Assembly (NCBI GenBank): GCA_002345925.1 | Contig: DDWM01000054.1 | Span: 39,379-86,583 of the forward strand | Direction of reading: 5' to 3' | Origin: Actinobacteria bacterium UBA2286 | GTDB lineage: Bacteria > Actinomycetota > Coriobacteriia > Anaerosomatales > Anaerosomataceae | Length of the DNA stretch: 47,205 nt | Part shown: piece after piece, positions 25,757-32,671 of the stretch | How the letters are laid out: each line of letters starts with the position of its first letter | Position numbering within the stretch: the stretch's first letter is position 1 | Notes under the pieces: model-generated | Told to the model about the DNA's origin: nothing | What the model saw: only the letters and a program-made list of their open reading frames with translations | The model's database searches: none | Translations under genes and position numbers: made by a program

Positions 25757-26098
25757 GGTGCATCCCTCCGAAGTATTAATATCAATTCGAACTAAGAATA
25801 ACATTTACCGGAAGTGTGGGCGGACTTTCTGAGATGGAATGTGCTCATCGCAGCCTACGGAGAGTTCCAGCAGAGCGTCGGACAGCTGGGGAGCGGGCGT
25901 GGGGCAAAGCACGACATGAGATCCGCTGCGCCAAAGGCGGACGTGACGCCACGTGGGAGAGAACGAGTCAGTGAGTCGATAACGATATCATTTCGAGCCA
26001 AGTGATATCGTTTGGGGAGGGGAGGCAAGGCGGCATGATCGAAGCGAGCGAACCCGCTGCGACCCGGCTGCCGTGAGTGCGAGGACAGCTACATGCTC
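25757..26098. other. Gene-free stretch between fic and the dinG fragment, with a 10-bp inverted repeat
   Basis: This 342-bp stretch holds the AT-rich upstream region of fic (about 25765-25805) and no convincing gene; a 63-codon open frame at 25814-26005 lacks a ribosome site and recognisable motifs. At 25981-25990 and 26003-26012 there is a perfect inverted repeat AACGATATCA/TGATATCGTT with a 12-base centre, possibly an operator or a recombination site. Confidence 0.6.
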
Positions 26099-26532
26099 GC
26101 TCTTCACCAACCGCCGGGACGTCGCGCAAGTGTGTTGCCGACGAGTTCCTGGCCGACGAGCGCGTCTCGCTCTTTGCGACGAAATCGTTTTGGGAAGGTT
26201 TTGACGCCAAGGGCGACACGCTCAGGTGCGTGGTGATCCCGCGGCTGCCATTCGGCCAGATCAACGACCCGGTGCTGGAGGAGCGCAAGGAGCGCGACCG
26301 CGCCTGGTGGGCCCACTACTATCTGCCCGAGGCGATCCTGGAGCTGAAGCAGGCGGCCGGGCGGCTGATACGCTCGAGCACCGACGAGGGCTGCCTGGTG
26401 CTGGCCGACGCGCGGCTCACGGGCGGGAAGAGCTACGCGGGGCGGTTCCTCGAGGCGCTGCCGGTAAGGGATATCGAGCGGCTGGCAACCGACGAGGTGA
26501 TCGAGGAGATCGAGAGGCGGTTTGGGCGGTAG
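26099..26532 (+). pseudogene. Truncated duplicate of the dinG 3' end
   Basis: A fragment homologous to the last part of dinG, ending at the same stop codon and GGTAGGGGG tail. Bases 26099-26116 match 23763-23780, then 77 bp are missing relative to dinG, and the match resumes near 26117 to the end (26532). The missing 77 bp shifts the frame, and there is no start, so it cannot make a working helicase. It still contains the QAAGRLIRSSTDEG region in one open frame. It is probably the original chromosomal 3' end displaced by the insertion, carrying a short left part from the incoming DNA. Confidence 0.85.
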
Positions 26533-26636
26533 GGGGAGGGTGGGGGCTGTCAGAGGCTGACAGGGAAGTGGTAGGGTGTGCGAGGGGGATGTGCGGACGG
26601 CACATCTGGAGGTTAGGTGACATGCGGTATACGTCT

Positions 26637-27305
26637 CTAGTCGTCGTACTCCGGCCAGCTGTAGCGGTCAGGATCGATGCACGGTTCGTAGACGTCTCGG
26701 CAGAAGATCTCCCGCGAGCAATACGTGATTGCCTTCGAGTTGCTTACCCCCATTGGAAAAGCGGACACGAACGTCACCTGCCGCTCCTGACGCAGAGTGA
26801 TGTTCTTCGCCTCTCTGACCGCTTCTTGAAGGTCCTGGTCCTGGCTGAAGATTATCGCCGCGTCGCACAGCTGATCCTGAGCGTGGAGTACCAGATCCAG
26901 CGCGATACGCACGTCGACGGTCTTTTCGCGCGGTATCTCGATTGAATCGAGCCGCCCGCATCTCATGCAGCTAATTTCACTTCCGCGGCAAGCGGGGCAT
27001 TCGGCGCTGTGGTTGTCATACTTCAAGCTAGGGGCAAACACCTGCACGCCCTGCTTGCGCAGCGCGGGTAGTTTGTTTCCCCAGAATCTCTCCAGGTTTC
27101 TGCGTCGCCCGCCGGTTGGCGTCCCAGTGTAGAAGTACACTGTCTCCAGCGCCCAGCCTCGCCTGTCGGCGATTGCTTGAGCCAGCTTGACGGGGTCGTA
27201 TTCGTTGTATCTGACGCCCCAGGCTTCCTTTAATGACTTGAACAAGTTCTGGACGTCAAAGTAGGCGTTGGCGCGCGGCAGTTTTTCGGTACCTGTATTT
27301 TCCAT
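26637..27305 (-). CDS. NYN-domain (PIN-like) ribonuclease with inserted zinc ribbon
   Basis: A 222-aa protein with the NYN fold: acidic residues in AYFDVQNLF near the N terminus, KTVDVRIALDLV in the middle and IIFSQDQDL later form the expected metal site of PIN-like RNases. Between them sits a CPAC...CMRC pair (CxxC-x7-CxxC), a probable zinc ribbon inserted in the domain. I chose the ATG at 27305; the longer frame to 27551 crosses two hairpins and is not credible. Lower silent GC than the backbone. It is probably an RNA-degrading enzyme, possibly in defence or a toxin role, but no partner is evident. Confidence 0.75.
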   Translation of the reverse strand: MENTGTEKLPRANAYFDVQNLFKSLKEAWGVRYNEYDPVKLAQAIADRRGWALETVYFYTGTPTGGRRRNLERFWGNKLPALRKQGVQVFAPSLKYDNHSAECPACRGSEISCMRCGRLDSIEIPREKTVDVRIALDLVLHAQDQLCDAAIIFSQDQDLQEAVREAKNITLRQERQVTFVSAFPMGVSNSKAITYCSREIFCRDVYEPCIDPDRYSWPEYDD

Positions 27306-27322
27306 ACGATCGACAATATCAC

Positions 27323-27395
27323 TTGATGTTGATCTTTGTGGGTATATAGATGAAGTTAGAGCCCGCCGGCCTAATACCCGGCGGGCCAGCATTTT
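27323..27395 (+). ncRNA. Promoter-hairpin unit 1 (possible very short RNA)
   Basis: TTGATG (27323-27328) and TATAGA (27345-27350), 16 bp apart, would start a transcript near 27357. It would consist almost only of the hairpin GCCCGCCGG (27361-27369) / CCGGCGGGC (27378-27386) followed by CCAGCATTTTT. No plus-strand gene lies upstream that would need a terminator, so a tiny RNA or attenuator is possible. Confidence 0.35.
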
Positions 27396-27408
27396 TCTAC
27401 AAAAAGTG

Positions 27409-27482
27409 TTGCAAAGTGTGTGATTCGTGTTGATAATGACTTTGTTGAAGCCCGCCGGCCTAATACCCGGCGGGTCTTTCTT
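27409..27482 (+). ncRNA. Promoter-hairpin unit 2 (possible very short RNA)
   Basis: TTGCAA (27409-27414) and GATAAT (27432-27437), 17 bp apart, would start transcription near 27444. The same hairpin as unit 1 follows (arms 27451-27458 and 27467-27474, identical CCTAATAC loop), then TCTTTCTTT. It is a good rho-independent terminator by structure. Its repetition with its own promoter 89 bp from unit 1 is what is unusual. Confidence 0.4.
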
Positions 27483-27529
27483 TGTCAAGACATCGTGCGC
27501 TTTCCGTGGCGTTGGCGCACTCACCCAAC

Positions 27530-27606
27530 AAGCGCATCCAGCTGATGGCAAAGAGCGCTAGACTTGTCGGAAGCGCATGGGCCGCAGCTGATGCGCAAAT
27601 GCGTTA
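27530..27606. repeat. attC-like 77-bp repeat, copy 1
   Basis: Imperfectly palindromic 77-bp element with conserved ends and a variable middle, repeated directly at 28892-28968. The left end is ACCCAAC (27523-27529, fits RYYYAAC) then AAGCGCATCCAGCTG; the right end is CAGCTGATGCGCAAATGCGTTA. The layout resembles integron attC sites (inner boxes around a variable centre, outer boxes with AAC and GTT). The outer right box GTTAACG does not fully fit GTTRRRY. No integron integrase is in the window. Confidence 0.55.
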
Positions 27607-27624
27607 ACGCCACTCCTGGATGTA

Positions 27625-28824
27625 TTAGAACGGGATGTCGTCTGCGAAGTCGGCGGGAGCCGGCACGTCGTCCGGCAGCGACTCGGTGAGCACGCTCAGG
27701 AGAAGCCGTAGGCGCAGCAGCATCTCGTCGTAGGTGACGATCTCTACAGTACGGAAGTCGTTTCTAGCCAGTTCGAGACTACGCAACTTCTCGTTGTCGC
27801 CATCGAATTCCGATCCGGTGCATCCAATCAACAGCACGCACTTTGGGTTGAACACCTCGAAGTGGTCTGCGCCTGCCCGGCGTGATTGACCCGCACGTGT
27901 GTAGTACTCCTTTTGAAGATCGTCCTTGTAGCTCAGCAGCTGTGTGACGCTGCCGGAGAGCGCCGGAGAGAAGGACCAAATCCCTGATCTCACCTTGGTC
28001 CCGAGCAAGGGGGTTACGGGCGTCTTGATCTCGACGAGCGCCACGTTGTCCGTCAGCGCATTTCGCAGTAGCAGGTCCAATACGTGACCGCCAGTATTAT
28101 CGAGCCGCTTGCCGCCCATGTAGGCCTGGTCCTGGAGCAAGACGAACGGCTGTCCAAACACCTGCGGCATGATCCAGGCGTTCTCCACGAACTGCTTCTG
28201 CCACCAGGCTTCGTCGGCATTGTCCAGATTCGACTCCCAAGCCTGCAGGACAGCGTCCAGCTGAGCAAGCTGCGATGCCGCGTTGAGTTTCGCCAGTGCC
28301 TCTGCGCCAGAACCGGACAACACTTTCGCTATCGTGAGCGGTTGTTCCGTTCGCGTCAGCACCTCAATCAGCAATTCCAGAACCTCTGTGGCGTCTGGCC
28401 CCAGAGACTCGAGATCGTCCTTGCGCTCGAGAATCGAACGCATGAGGTCGCCCATCTGACCCTGAACTACGGTGTAGGTCTCGGACCAGGCCGGAATCCC
28501 TTCCTGCGCGTACACGGCGCAGAATCGGTCGAGCCCGTCCCTGAGTGTCTTGACCTCTCCGGCGTGTAGCTCAAGCTTGAAGCCCCCGTCACCTGCTTTC
28601 AGCTCGACCAGGGAACGCGTGTCGCAATCGTCCCACGTGTTCTTCGGTGACTTCTTCTGGTATCGGAACCCTCCGCGCACACAGGCGTCACGATTGTTCG
28701 GGTTGTCGACAATCAGCGGTCTGAATATCAGCCGCGTTCGCTCTCCGTCGCGAAGTATTAAATCGTCGACGGCGGCGGTGCGGCGAGAAGTAGGCATAAC
28801 TTGGAATTCAGGATTGTCGTCCAC
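27625..28824 (-). CDS. Shedu-like anti-phage nuclease (DUF4263, SduA-type)
   Basis: A 399-aa protein whose C-terminal half matches the DUF4263 nuclease of the Shedu defence system: WWQKQFVENAWIMPQVFG, then HVLDLLLRN, VALVEIKTPVTPLLG (the D...ExK catalytic pattern), and a conserved Gln in the helix SGSVTQLLSYKDDLQKEYY. The N-terminal half is a less conserved sensor region. Shedu is a single-gene system in which an endonuclease cuts phage DNA. The start is uncertain: I prefer the GTG at 28824 after GGGGGG; ATGs at 28869 and 28797 are alternatives. Flanked by attC-like repeats, it looks like a cassette; its reading direction relative to the repeats cannot be settled from consensus boxes. Confidence 0.8.
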   Translation of the reverse strand: MDDNPEFQVMPTSRRTAAVDDLILRDGERTRLIFRPLIVDNPNNRDACVRGGFRYQKKSPKNTWDDCDTRSLVELKAGDGGFKLELHAGEVKTLRDGLDRFCAVYAQEGIPAWSETYTVVQGQMGDLMRSILERKDDLESLGPDATEVLELLIEVLTRTEQPLTIAKVLSGSGAEALAKLNAASQLAQLDAVLQAWESNLDNADEAWWQKQFVENAWIMPQVFGQPFVLLQDQAYMGGKRLDNTGGHVLDLLLRNALTDNVALVEIKTPVTPLLGTKVRSGIWSFSPALSGSVTQLLSYKDDLQKEYYTRAGQSRRAGADHFEVFNPKCVLLIGCTGSEFDGDNEKLRSLELARNDFRTVEIVTYDEMLLRLRLLLSVLTESLPDDVPAPADFADDIPF

Positions 28825-28891
28825 GGTGCCCCCCGGCTCGTGTTGGTCTTGTGCCTTCCCGGACACCATTGTACGTCGGTCGGATGCGAAG

Positions 28892-28968
28892 AAGCGCATC
28901 CAGCTGGCGGCCAGGAGCGGTAGACCTCTTGCGGGCGCATTAGCCGCAGCTGATGCGCAAATGCGTTA
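28892..28968. repeat. attC-like 77-bp repeat, copy 2
   Basis: Same length and order as copy 1 at 27530-27606. The outer 22-24 bases are identical or nearly so, and most differences lie in the centre. The right outer box here is GTTAGGC (28965-28971), a perfect GTTRRRY core; the left outer box is not recognisable. Together the two copies bracket the Shedu-like gene. Confidence 0.55.
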
Positions 28969-29018
28969 GGCGGACGGGCAATCTGGGAGTTTAAAGGGGC
29001 GGGGGCCAGCCGTCGTGT

Positions 29019-29138
29019 CTACTTCTTCTTGGTGATCTTCACGGTCTCCGTGACCGTCGTCTTCGGATGCTTCTTCACTTCTTTGGCGGGCACGAACTGC
29101 CCGGTTCCGGCATCCCGATGGATCTTCCTGGTAGCCAT
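29019..29138 (-). CDS. Small basic protein, function unknown
   Basis: A 39-aa lysine-rich protein (MATRKIHRDAGTGQFVPAKE at the start, HPKTTVTETVKITKKK at the end). It resembles a common family of tiny proteins with an RDAGTGxFV...HPxTTVxE pattern found near phage, defence and toxin-antitoxin genes. GGGAGGTGAGG is a strong ribosome site five bases before the ATG. A hairpin TCCCATC...GATGGGA just upstream (29150-29169) could mask part of that site. No function can be assigned. Confidence 0.7.
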   Translation of the reverse strand: MATRKIHRDAGTGQFVPAKEVKKHPKTTVTETVKITKKK

Positions 29139-29346
29139 TGGCCTCACCTCCCATCCTAGAAGATGGGATACATACGGAGGCCCCCTTGCCCCTGATTTGC
29201 AGAGGTGTCTTGCCTCTTCATTATAGCGAACACCTGTTCGTGTGTCAAGATTCTCCAAGTGCCAAGCGAATCGTGTCAGACCTGTCTGCTAGCCTCCAGA
29301 TGACGCTCCAGAGATGGAAGTCGTGCGTCGGAAAGGGGGGATACGC

Positions 29347-29484
29347 ATGAACACAACTGGAGAGAAGCCGGGCAAGGGCACCTACAAGTGCACGAAGTGT
29401 GGACAGTTGGTCGTCCTCGATGATTCGACAGACACGCTTCCACCGTGTCCTAAGTGCGGCAACACGACGTTCCGCAAAATCTAG
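29347..29484 (+). CDS. Zinc-ribbon protein (about 45 aa), function unknown
   Basis: A 45-aa protein with two zinc knuckles, CTKCG near residue 15 and CPKCG near residue 34, around LVVLDDSTDTLPP. This layout is common to a family of stand-alone zinc-ribbon proteins in many bacteria. A purine-rich GGAAAGGGGGG ribosome site precedes the ATG by six bases. It lies in a run of very small genes before the restriction-modification operon. Confidence 0.75.
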   Translation: MNTTGEKPGKGTYKCTKCGQLVVLDDSTDTLPPCPKCGNTTFRKI

Positions 29485-29566
29485 AAGGCCGGGCGCGAGG
29501 GGTTCGGGGTCTTGTCGCCTTCGAGCTCCTCGTTTGGCCCGACTCGCTGACGATTGGAGGTTGAGA

Positions 29567-29668
29567 ATGGGCCTGGACATTGGGGCGGTGCTCAAGGATG
29601 CATCCATGGTCGCCGGCGCGCTGCTCGGGTTCGCGCTTCTCGGTTTGGCACTGAGGCGAATCAGCTAG
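29567..29668 (+). CDS. Putative 33-aa membrane peptide
   Basis: A 33-codon frame with a strong ribosome site (TTGGAGG seven bases before the ATG). The peptide is MGLDIGAVLKDASMVAG followed by a hydrophobic stretch ALLGFALLGLAL and RRIS, a single membrane helix with a basic tail. It lies between the zinc-ribbon gene and hsdM. Such peptides may be small membrane effectors or toxins, but no antisense RNA or partner was identified. Gene status is uncertain because of its size. Confidence 0.45.
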   Translation: MGLDIGAVLKDASMVAGALLGFALLGLALRRIS

Positions 29669-29844
29669 CCGGACGCGACCCAGGTAGTCGCGTCCTTGGC
29701 GTGCCAACTGGACGGTGCCGGGACGGAGGCAGTGCAGGCATGCGATCGAAGGCCCGCCAAGCAGCCGTGCCGCCCCCGCTGTCACGGCGACACGGTAGAA
29801 TGAGCGCAGTCGTCATGCTCCAACAGGGGAGGAACCACTTCATC

Positions 29845-31413
29845 ATGGCATCAGCCACCAAGGAAGCGCAGCGCGCCGAGCTCCATAAGACGATTTGGCG
29901 GATCGCCAACGACCTTCGCGGGTCCGTTGACGGGTGGGACTTCAAGACCTACGTCCTGGGCATCCTCTTCTACAGGTTCATCTCTGAGAACCTCGCAGCC
30001 TATCTCAACATCCAGGAGCGCGCGGCGGGGCGCCCTGACTTTGACTACGCAAAGCTCCCCGACGCCGATGCTGAGTTCGGCCGCAGTATGACGGTGGCCG
30101 AGAAGGGCTTCTACATCCTGCCGAGCGAGTTGTTCGTAAACGTCCGCAGGCGTGCGGCGAATGACGAGAACCTCAACGAGACGCTCGAGCGGGTCTTTCG
30201 CAACATCGAGGGTTCGGCCGTGGGCGCCGACAGCGAGGATGACCTAAAGGGCCTGTTCGACGACCTTGACGTGAACAGCGCGAAGCTCGGCCAAAGCGTG
30301 GCGAAGCGCAACGAGAAGCTCGTCAGGCTGCTTGATGCGATCGGCGAGCTCAGGCTTGGCAACTTCGAGGATCACACGATCGATGCGTTCGGCGACGCGT
30401 ACGAGTACCTTATGCAGATGTACGCGTCGAGCGCCGGCAAGTCGGGCGGCGAGTACTACACGCCGCAGGAAGTGAGCGAGCTGCTCGCCCGCATCACCGT
30501 CGTCGGCAAGACGCAGGTGAACAAGGTCTACGACCCGGCGTGCGGGTCGGGTTCGCTGCTGCTTAAGTTCGCAAAGGTGCTGGGCAAGGGGAACGTCCGC
30601 CAGGGTTTCTTTGGCCAGGAGATCAACCTGACCACATACAACCTCGCGCGAATCAACATGTTCCTCCACGACGTGAACTATGAGCAGTTCGACCTCGCGC
30701 ACGGCGACACGCTGACCGACCCGGCACACTGGGACGACGAGCCGTTTGAGGCGATCGTGTCCAATCCGCCGTACTCGATCAACTGGGACGGCGACGCCAA
30801 CCCGCTGCTCATCAACGACCCGCGGTTCGCACCCGCCGGCGTGCTCGCGCCCAAGTCGAAGGCCGACCTCGCCTTCACGATGCATATTTTGAGCTGGCTC
30901 GCGGTCGACGGCACCGCAGCAATCGTCGAGTTCCCCGGCGTGCTGTACCGCGGCGGCGCGGAGCGCAAGATCCGCAAGTACCTCATCGACAACAACTACG
31001 TGGACACGGTCATCCAGCTCCCACCCGATCTGTTCTTCGGCACCACGATCGCGACCTGCATCATCGTGCTCAAGAAGTCGAAGACCGACAACGCGACGCT
31101 CTTCATCGACGCGTCCGCCGAGTTCGTTCGAGGCGGCAACAAGAACAAGCTGACCGAGGCAAACCGGCAGAAGATCCTCGATGCCTTCGCTGCCCGCGAG
31201 GACGCCGAGTACTTTGCTCGGCTGGTCCTAAACACCGAGATCGCCAAGAACGACTACAACATCGCCGTCTCGTCGTACATTCAGCAGGAAGATACGCGAG
31301 AGGCCGTCGACATCACTGCGCTCAACGCCGAGATCGCTCGCATTGTCGCGCGGCAAACGGAGCTGCGGACGCAGATCGACGCAATCGTTTCGGACCTGGA
31401 GAGCGCGTCATGA
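29845..31413 (+). CDS. hsdM: Type I restriction-modification system, DNA methyltransferase subunit
   Basis: A 522-aa N6-adenine methyltransferase subunit. An N-terminal HsdM helical domain (LHKTIWRIANDLRGSVDGWD) precedes the SAM-binding motif DPACGSGSLLLKF and the catalytic NPPYSINWDGD. The length is standard. I chose the ATG at 29845; the ribosome site AGGGGAGGAA is about 11 bases upstream, a little far, and an in-frame ATG at 29815 is an alternative. The ATGA overlap with hsdS couples the two. Together with HsdS it modifies the host DNA target. Confidence 0.95.
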   Translation: MASATKEAQRAELHKTIWRIANDLRGSVDGWDFKTYVLGILFYRFISENLAAYLNIQERAAGRPDFDYAKLPDADAEFGRSMTVAEKGFYILPSELFVNVRRRAANDENLNETLERVFRNIEGSAVGADSEDDLKGLFDDLDVNSAKLGQSVAKRNEKLVRLLDAIGELRLGNFEDHTIDAFGDAYEYLMQMYASSAGKSGGEYYTPQEVSELLARITVVGKTQVNKVYDPACGSGSLLLKFAKVLGKGNVRQGFFGQEINLTTYNLARINMFLHDVNYEQFDLAHGDTLTDPAHWDDEPFEAIVSNPPYSINWDGDANPLLINDPRFAPAGVLAPKSKADLAFTMHILSWLAVDGTAAIVEFPGVLYRGGAERKIRKYLIDNNYVDTVIQLPPDLFFGTTIATCIIVLKKSKTDNATLFIDASAEFVRGGNKNKLTEANRQKILDAFAAREDAEYFARLVLNTEIAKNDYNIAVSSYIQQEDTREAVDITALNAEIARIVARQTELRTQIDAIVSDLESAS

Positions 31414-32567
31414 GCCGCGTTGATGAGCTGATTCGGGAGCTGTGTCCGGACGGGGTAGAGTCGAGACCGCTAAGAGATCTCGGCATCTGGCAGGGTGGAG
31501 GCACACCCTCGAAGCACAAACCAGACTACTGGCGAGACGGCACCACTCCTTGGGTCACCTCAGGGGATATGGGCGACTTCGAGTTGGCAGCTACCAAGTA
31601 CCGGATAACTGAGGCCGCGGTGAGCGGAAGTGCCGCCAAGATCCTCCCGCCGAACTCTGTTGCTGTCGTCATGCGTTCTGGCATCCTGAAGCACACCCTG
31701 CCCGTATCGCTTGTGCCATTTCGGGCAACTGTGAATCAAGACCTCCGGGCGGTGATTTGCCACCATGATGTGATGCCGCGCTACGCGCTGCACGTTCTGC
31801 GCGCAAATGCACAACGCGTTCTTATCGCCTGTCGCAAAGTCGGCGGTACTGTCGAGTCCATCGATGTGAAGAAGCTGATGGCTTTCGCTGTTCCCGTTCC
31901 GCCTCTTGAAGTGCAGCGGGAGATCGTGCGGGTGCTGGATCTGTTCACGACGCTGGAAGCGGAGCTGGAAGCCCGGCGGCGTCAGTATGCCCACTACCGC
32001 GACTCACTCCTGACCTTCCCCGAGGGGGGTGTCCGGTGGGTACCGATGGGTGAGGTCGCTCTCTTCCGGCGTGGCACGGCAATCACCGAGAAGGATGTGC
32101 GGCCCGGGGAAATCCCAGTGGTCGCAAATGGTCCAGTCCCGGTGTACTTCCACGATACTGTCAATCGGACTGGTGAGACGATTGTTGTCGCACGGTCGGG
32201 CGCCTATGCGGGCGCGGTCAGCTACTGGGATGTACCCCTGTTCCTTACCGATGCATTCAGCATCCACCCTGATGCCAACCTGCTTCGGCCGAAGTACGTG
32301 TTCTACTGGCTCAGTGCACAGCAGGACCGTTTGCATGGGATGAAGAAGGGCGGCGGAGTTCCCCACGTGCGCGTCAAGGAGCTCGAACTGGAGGCCATTC
32401 CAATACCTGCGCTGTCCGAGCAAGTGCGCATCGTCGCGATCCTCGACAAGTTCGACGCGCTCGTGAACGACCTCAGTATCGGCCTCCCGGCTGAGCTCGC
32501 CGCGCGTCGCAAGCAGTACGAGTACTACCGTGACCGCCTGCTGACCTTCGAAGAAGCGGTTGCCTAG
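31410..32567 (+). CDS. hsdS: Type I restriction-modification system, specificity subunit
   Basis: A 385-aa specificity protein with two target recognition domains. The first is introduced by RPLRDLGIWQGGGTPSKHK, the second by VRWVPMGEVALFRRGTAI. Each is followed by a conserved helical spacer; the repeats EARRRQYAHYRDSLLTF and AARRKQYEYYRDRLLTF show the internal symmetry of HsdS. It sets the bipartite sequence recognised by the complex. It overlaps hsdM by four bases. Target recognition domains are the part most exposed to exchange. Confidence 0.94.
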   Translation: MSRVDELIRELCPDGVESRPLRDLGIWQGGGTPSKHKPDYWRDGTTPWVTSGDMGDFELAATKYRITEAAVSGSAAKILPPNSVAVVMRSGILKHTLPVSLVPFRATVNQDLRAVICHHDVMPRYALHVLRANAQRVLIACRKVGGTVESIDVKKLMAFAVPVPPLEVQREIVRVLDLFTTLEAELEARRRQYAHYRDSLLTFPEGGVRWVPMGEVALFRRGTAITEKDVRPGEIPVVANGPVPVYFHDTVNRTGETIVVARSGAYAGAVSYWDVPLFLTDAFSIHPDANLLRPKYVFYWLSAQQDRLHGMKKGGGVPHVRVKELELEAIPIPALSEQVRIVAILDKFDALVNDLSIGLPAELAARRKQYEYYRDRLLTFEEAVA

Positions 32568-32587
32568 ACGGCTCTCGGCAGTAGAAT

Positions 32588-32671
32588 TTGTCATTGTTGA
32601 TTTACCTGGCATGCGCGATGACAAAATGCTAGATTGTCATTGTTGAGTTTCTGAGGAGGAGCGATGACAAA
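32588..32671 (+). promoter_or_regulatory. 46-bp imperfect direct repeat with TTTGTCAT/ATGACAAA inverted boxes
   Basis: TGTCATTGTTGA occurs at 32589-32600 and 32635-32646, and GCGATGACAAA at 32615-32625 and 32661-32671, both with a period of 46 bp. Within each repeat the outer boxes TTGTCAT and ATGACAA are inverted copies of each other. The second copy ends over the start codon of the Fic gene. This looks like two operator sites for a regulator of the fic-hsdR part of the operon. Confidence 0.55.

Larger units (their letters stand above)
24030..26288. mobile_element. 2,259-bp insertion that duplicated the dinG 3' end (fic-bearing unit)
   Basis: The dinG 3' end occurs twice, 2,259 bp apart (23764-24273 and 26099-26532). 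Blocks 23941-23990, 23992-24029 and 24031-24065 are identical to their counterparts. Left of 23992 copy 1 has the GC-rich, host-like silent bases and copy 2 the AT-richer ones; right of 24029 this is reversed. That is what a single crossover within 23992-24029 would leave. The unit between crossovers carries a dinG end, two 34-bp repeats and a Fic gene. No integrase or transposase is present. The process is inferred; the duplication itself is seen directly. Confidence 0.65.
27306..27624. other. Gene-free stretch with two promoter-hairpin units and an attC-like repeat
   Basis: This 319-bp region contains no coding sequence I trust. It holds two copies of one hairpin (27361-27386, 27450-27475), each preceded by a fair promoter on the plus strand, and the first 77-bp attC-like repeat (27530-27606). 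The upstream control region of the minus-strand NYN gene must also lie here. Confidence 0.7.

Noticed and set aside
25814..26005. 63-codon open frame between fic and the dinG fragment
   Set aside because: No ribosome site, no recognisable motif, and it crosses the inverted repeat at 25981.
27500..29000. Complete integron
   Set aside because: No integrase gene and no attI site are visible; only attC-like repeats around one gene.
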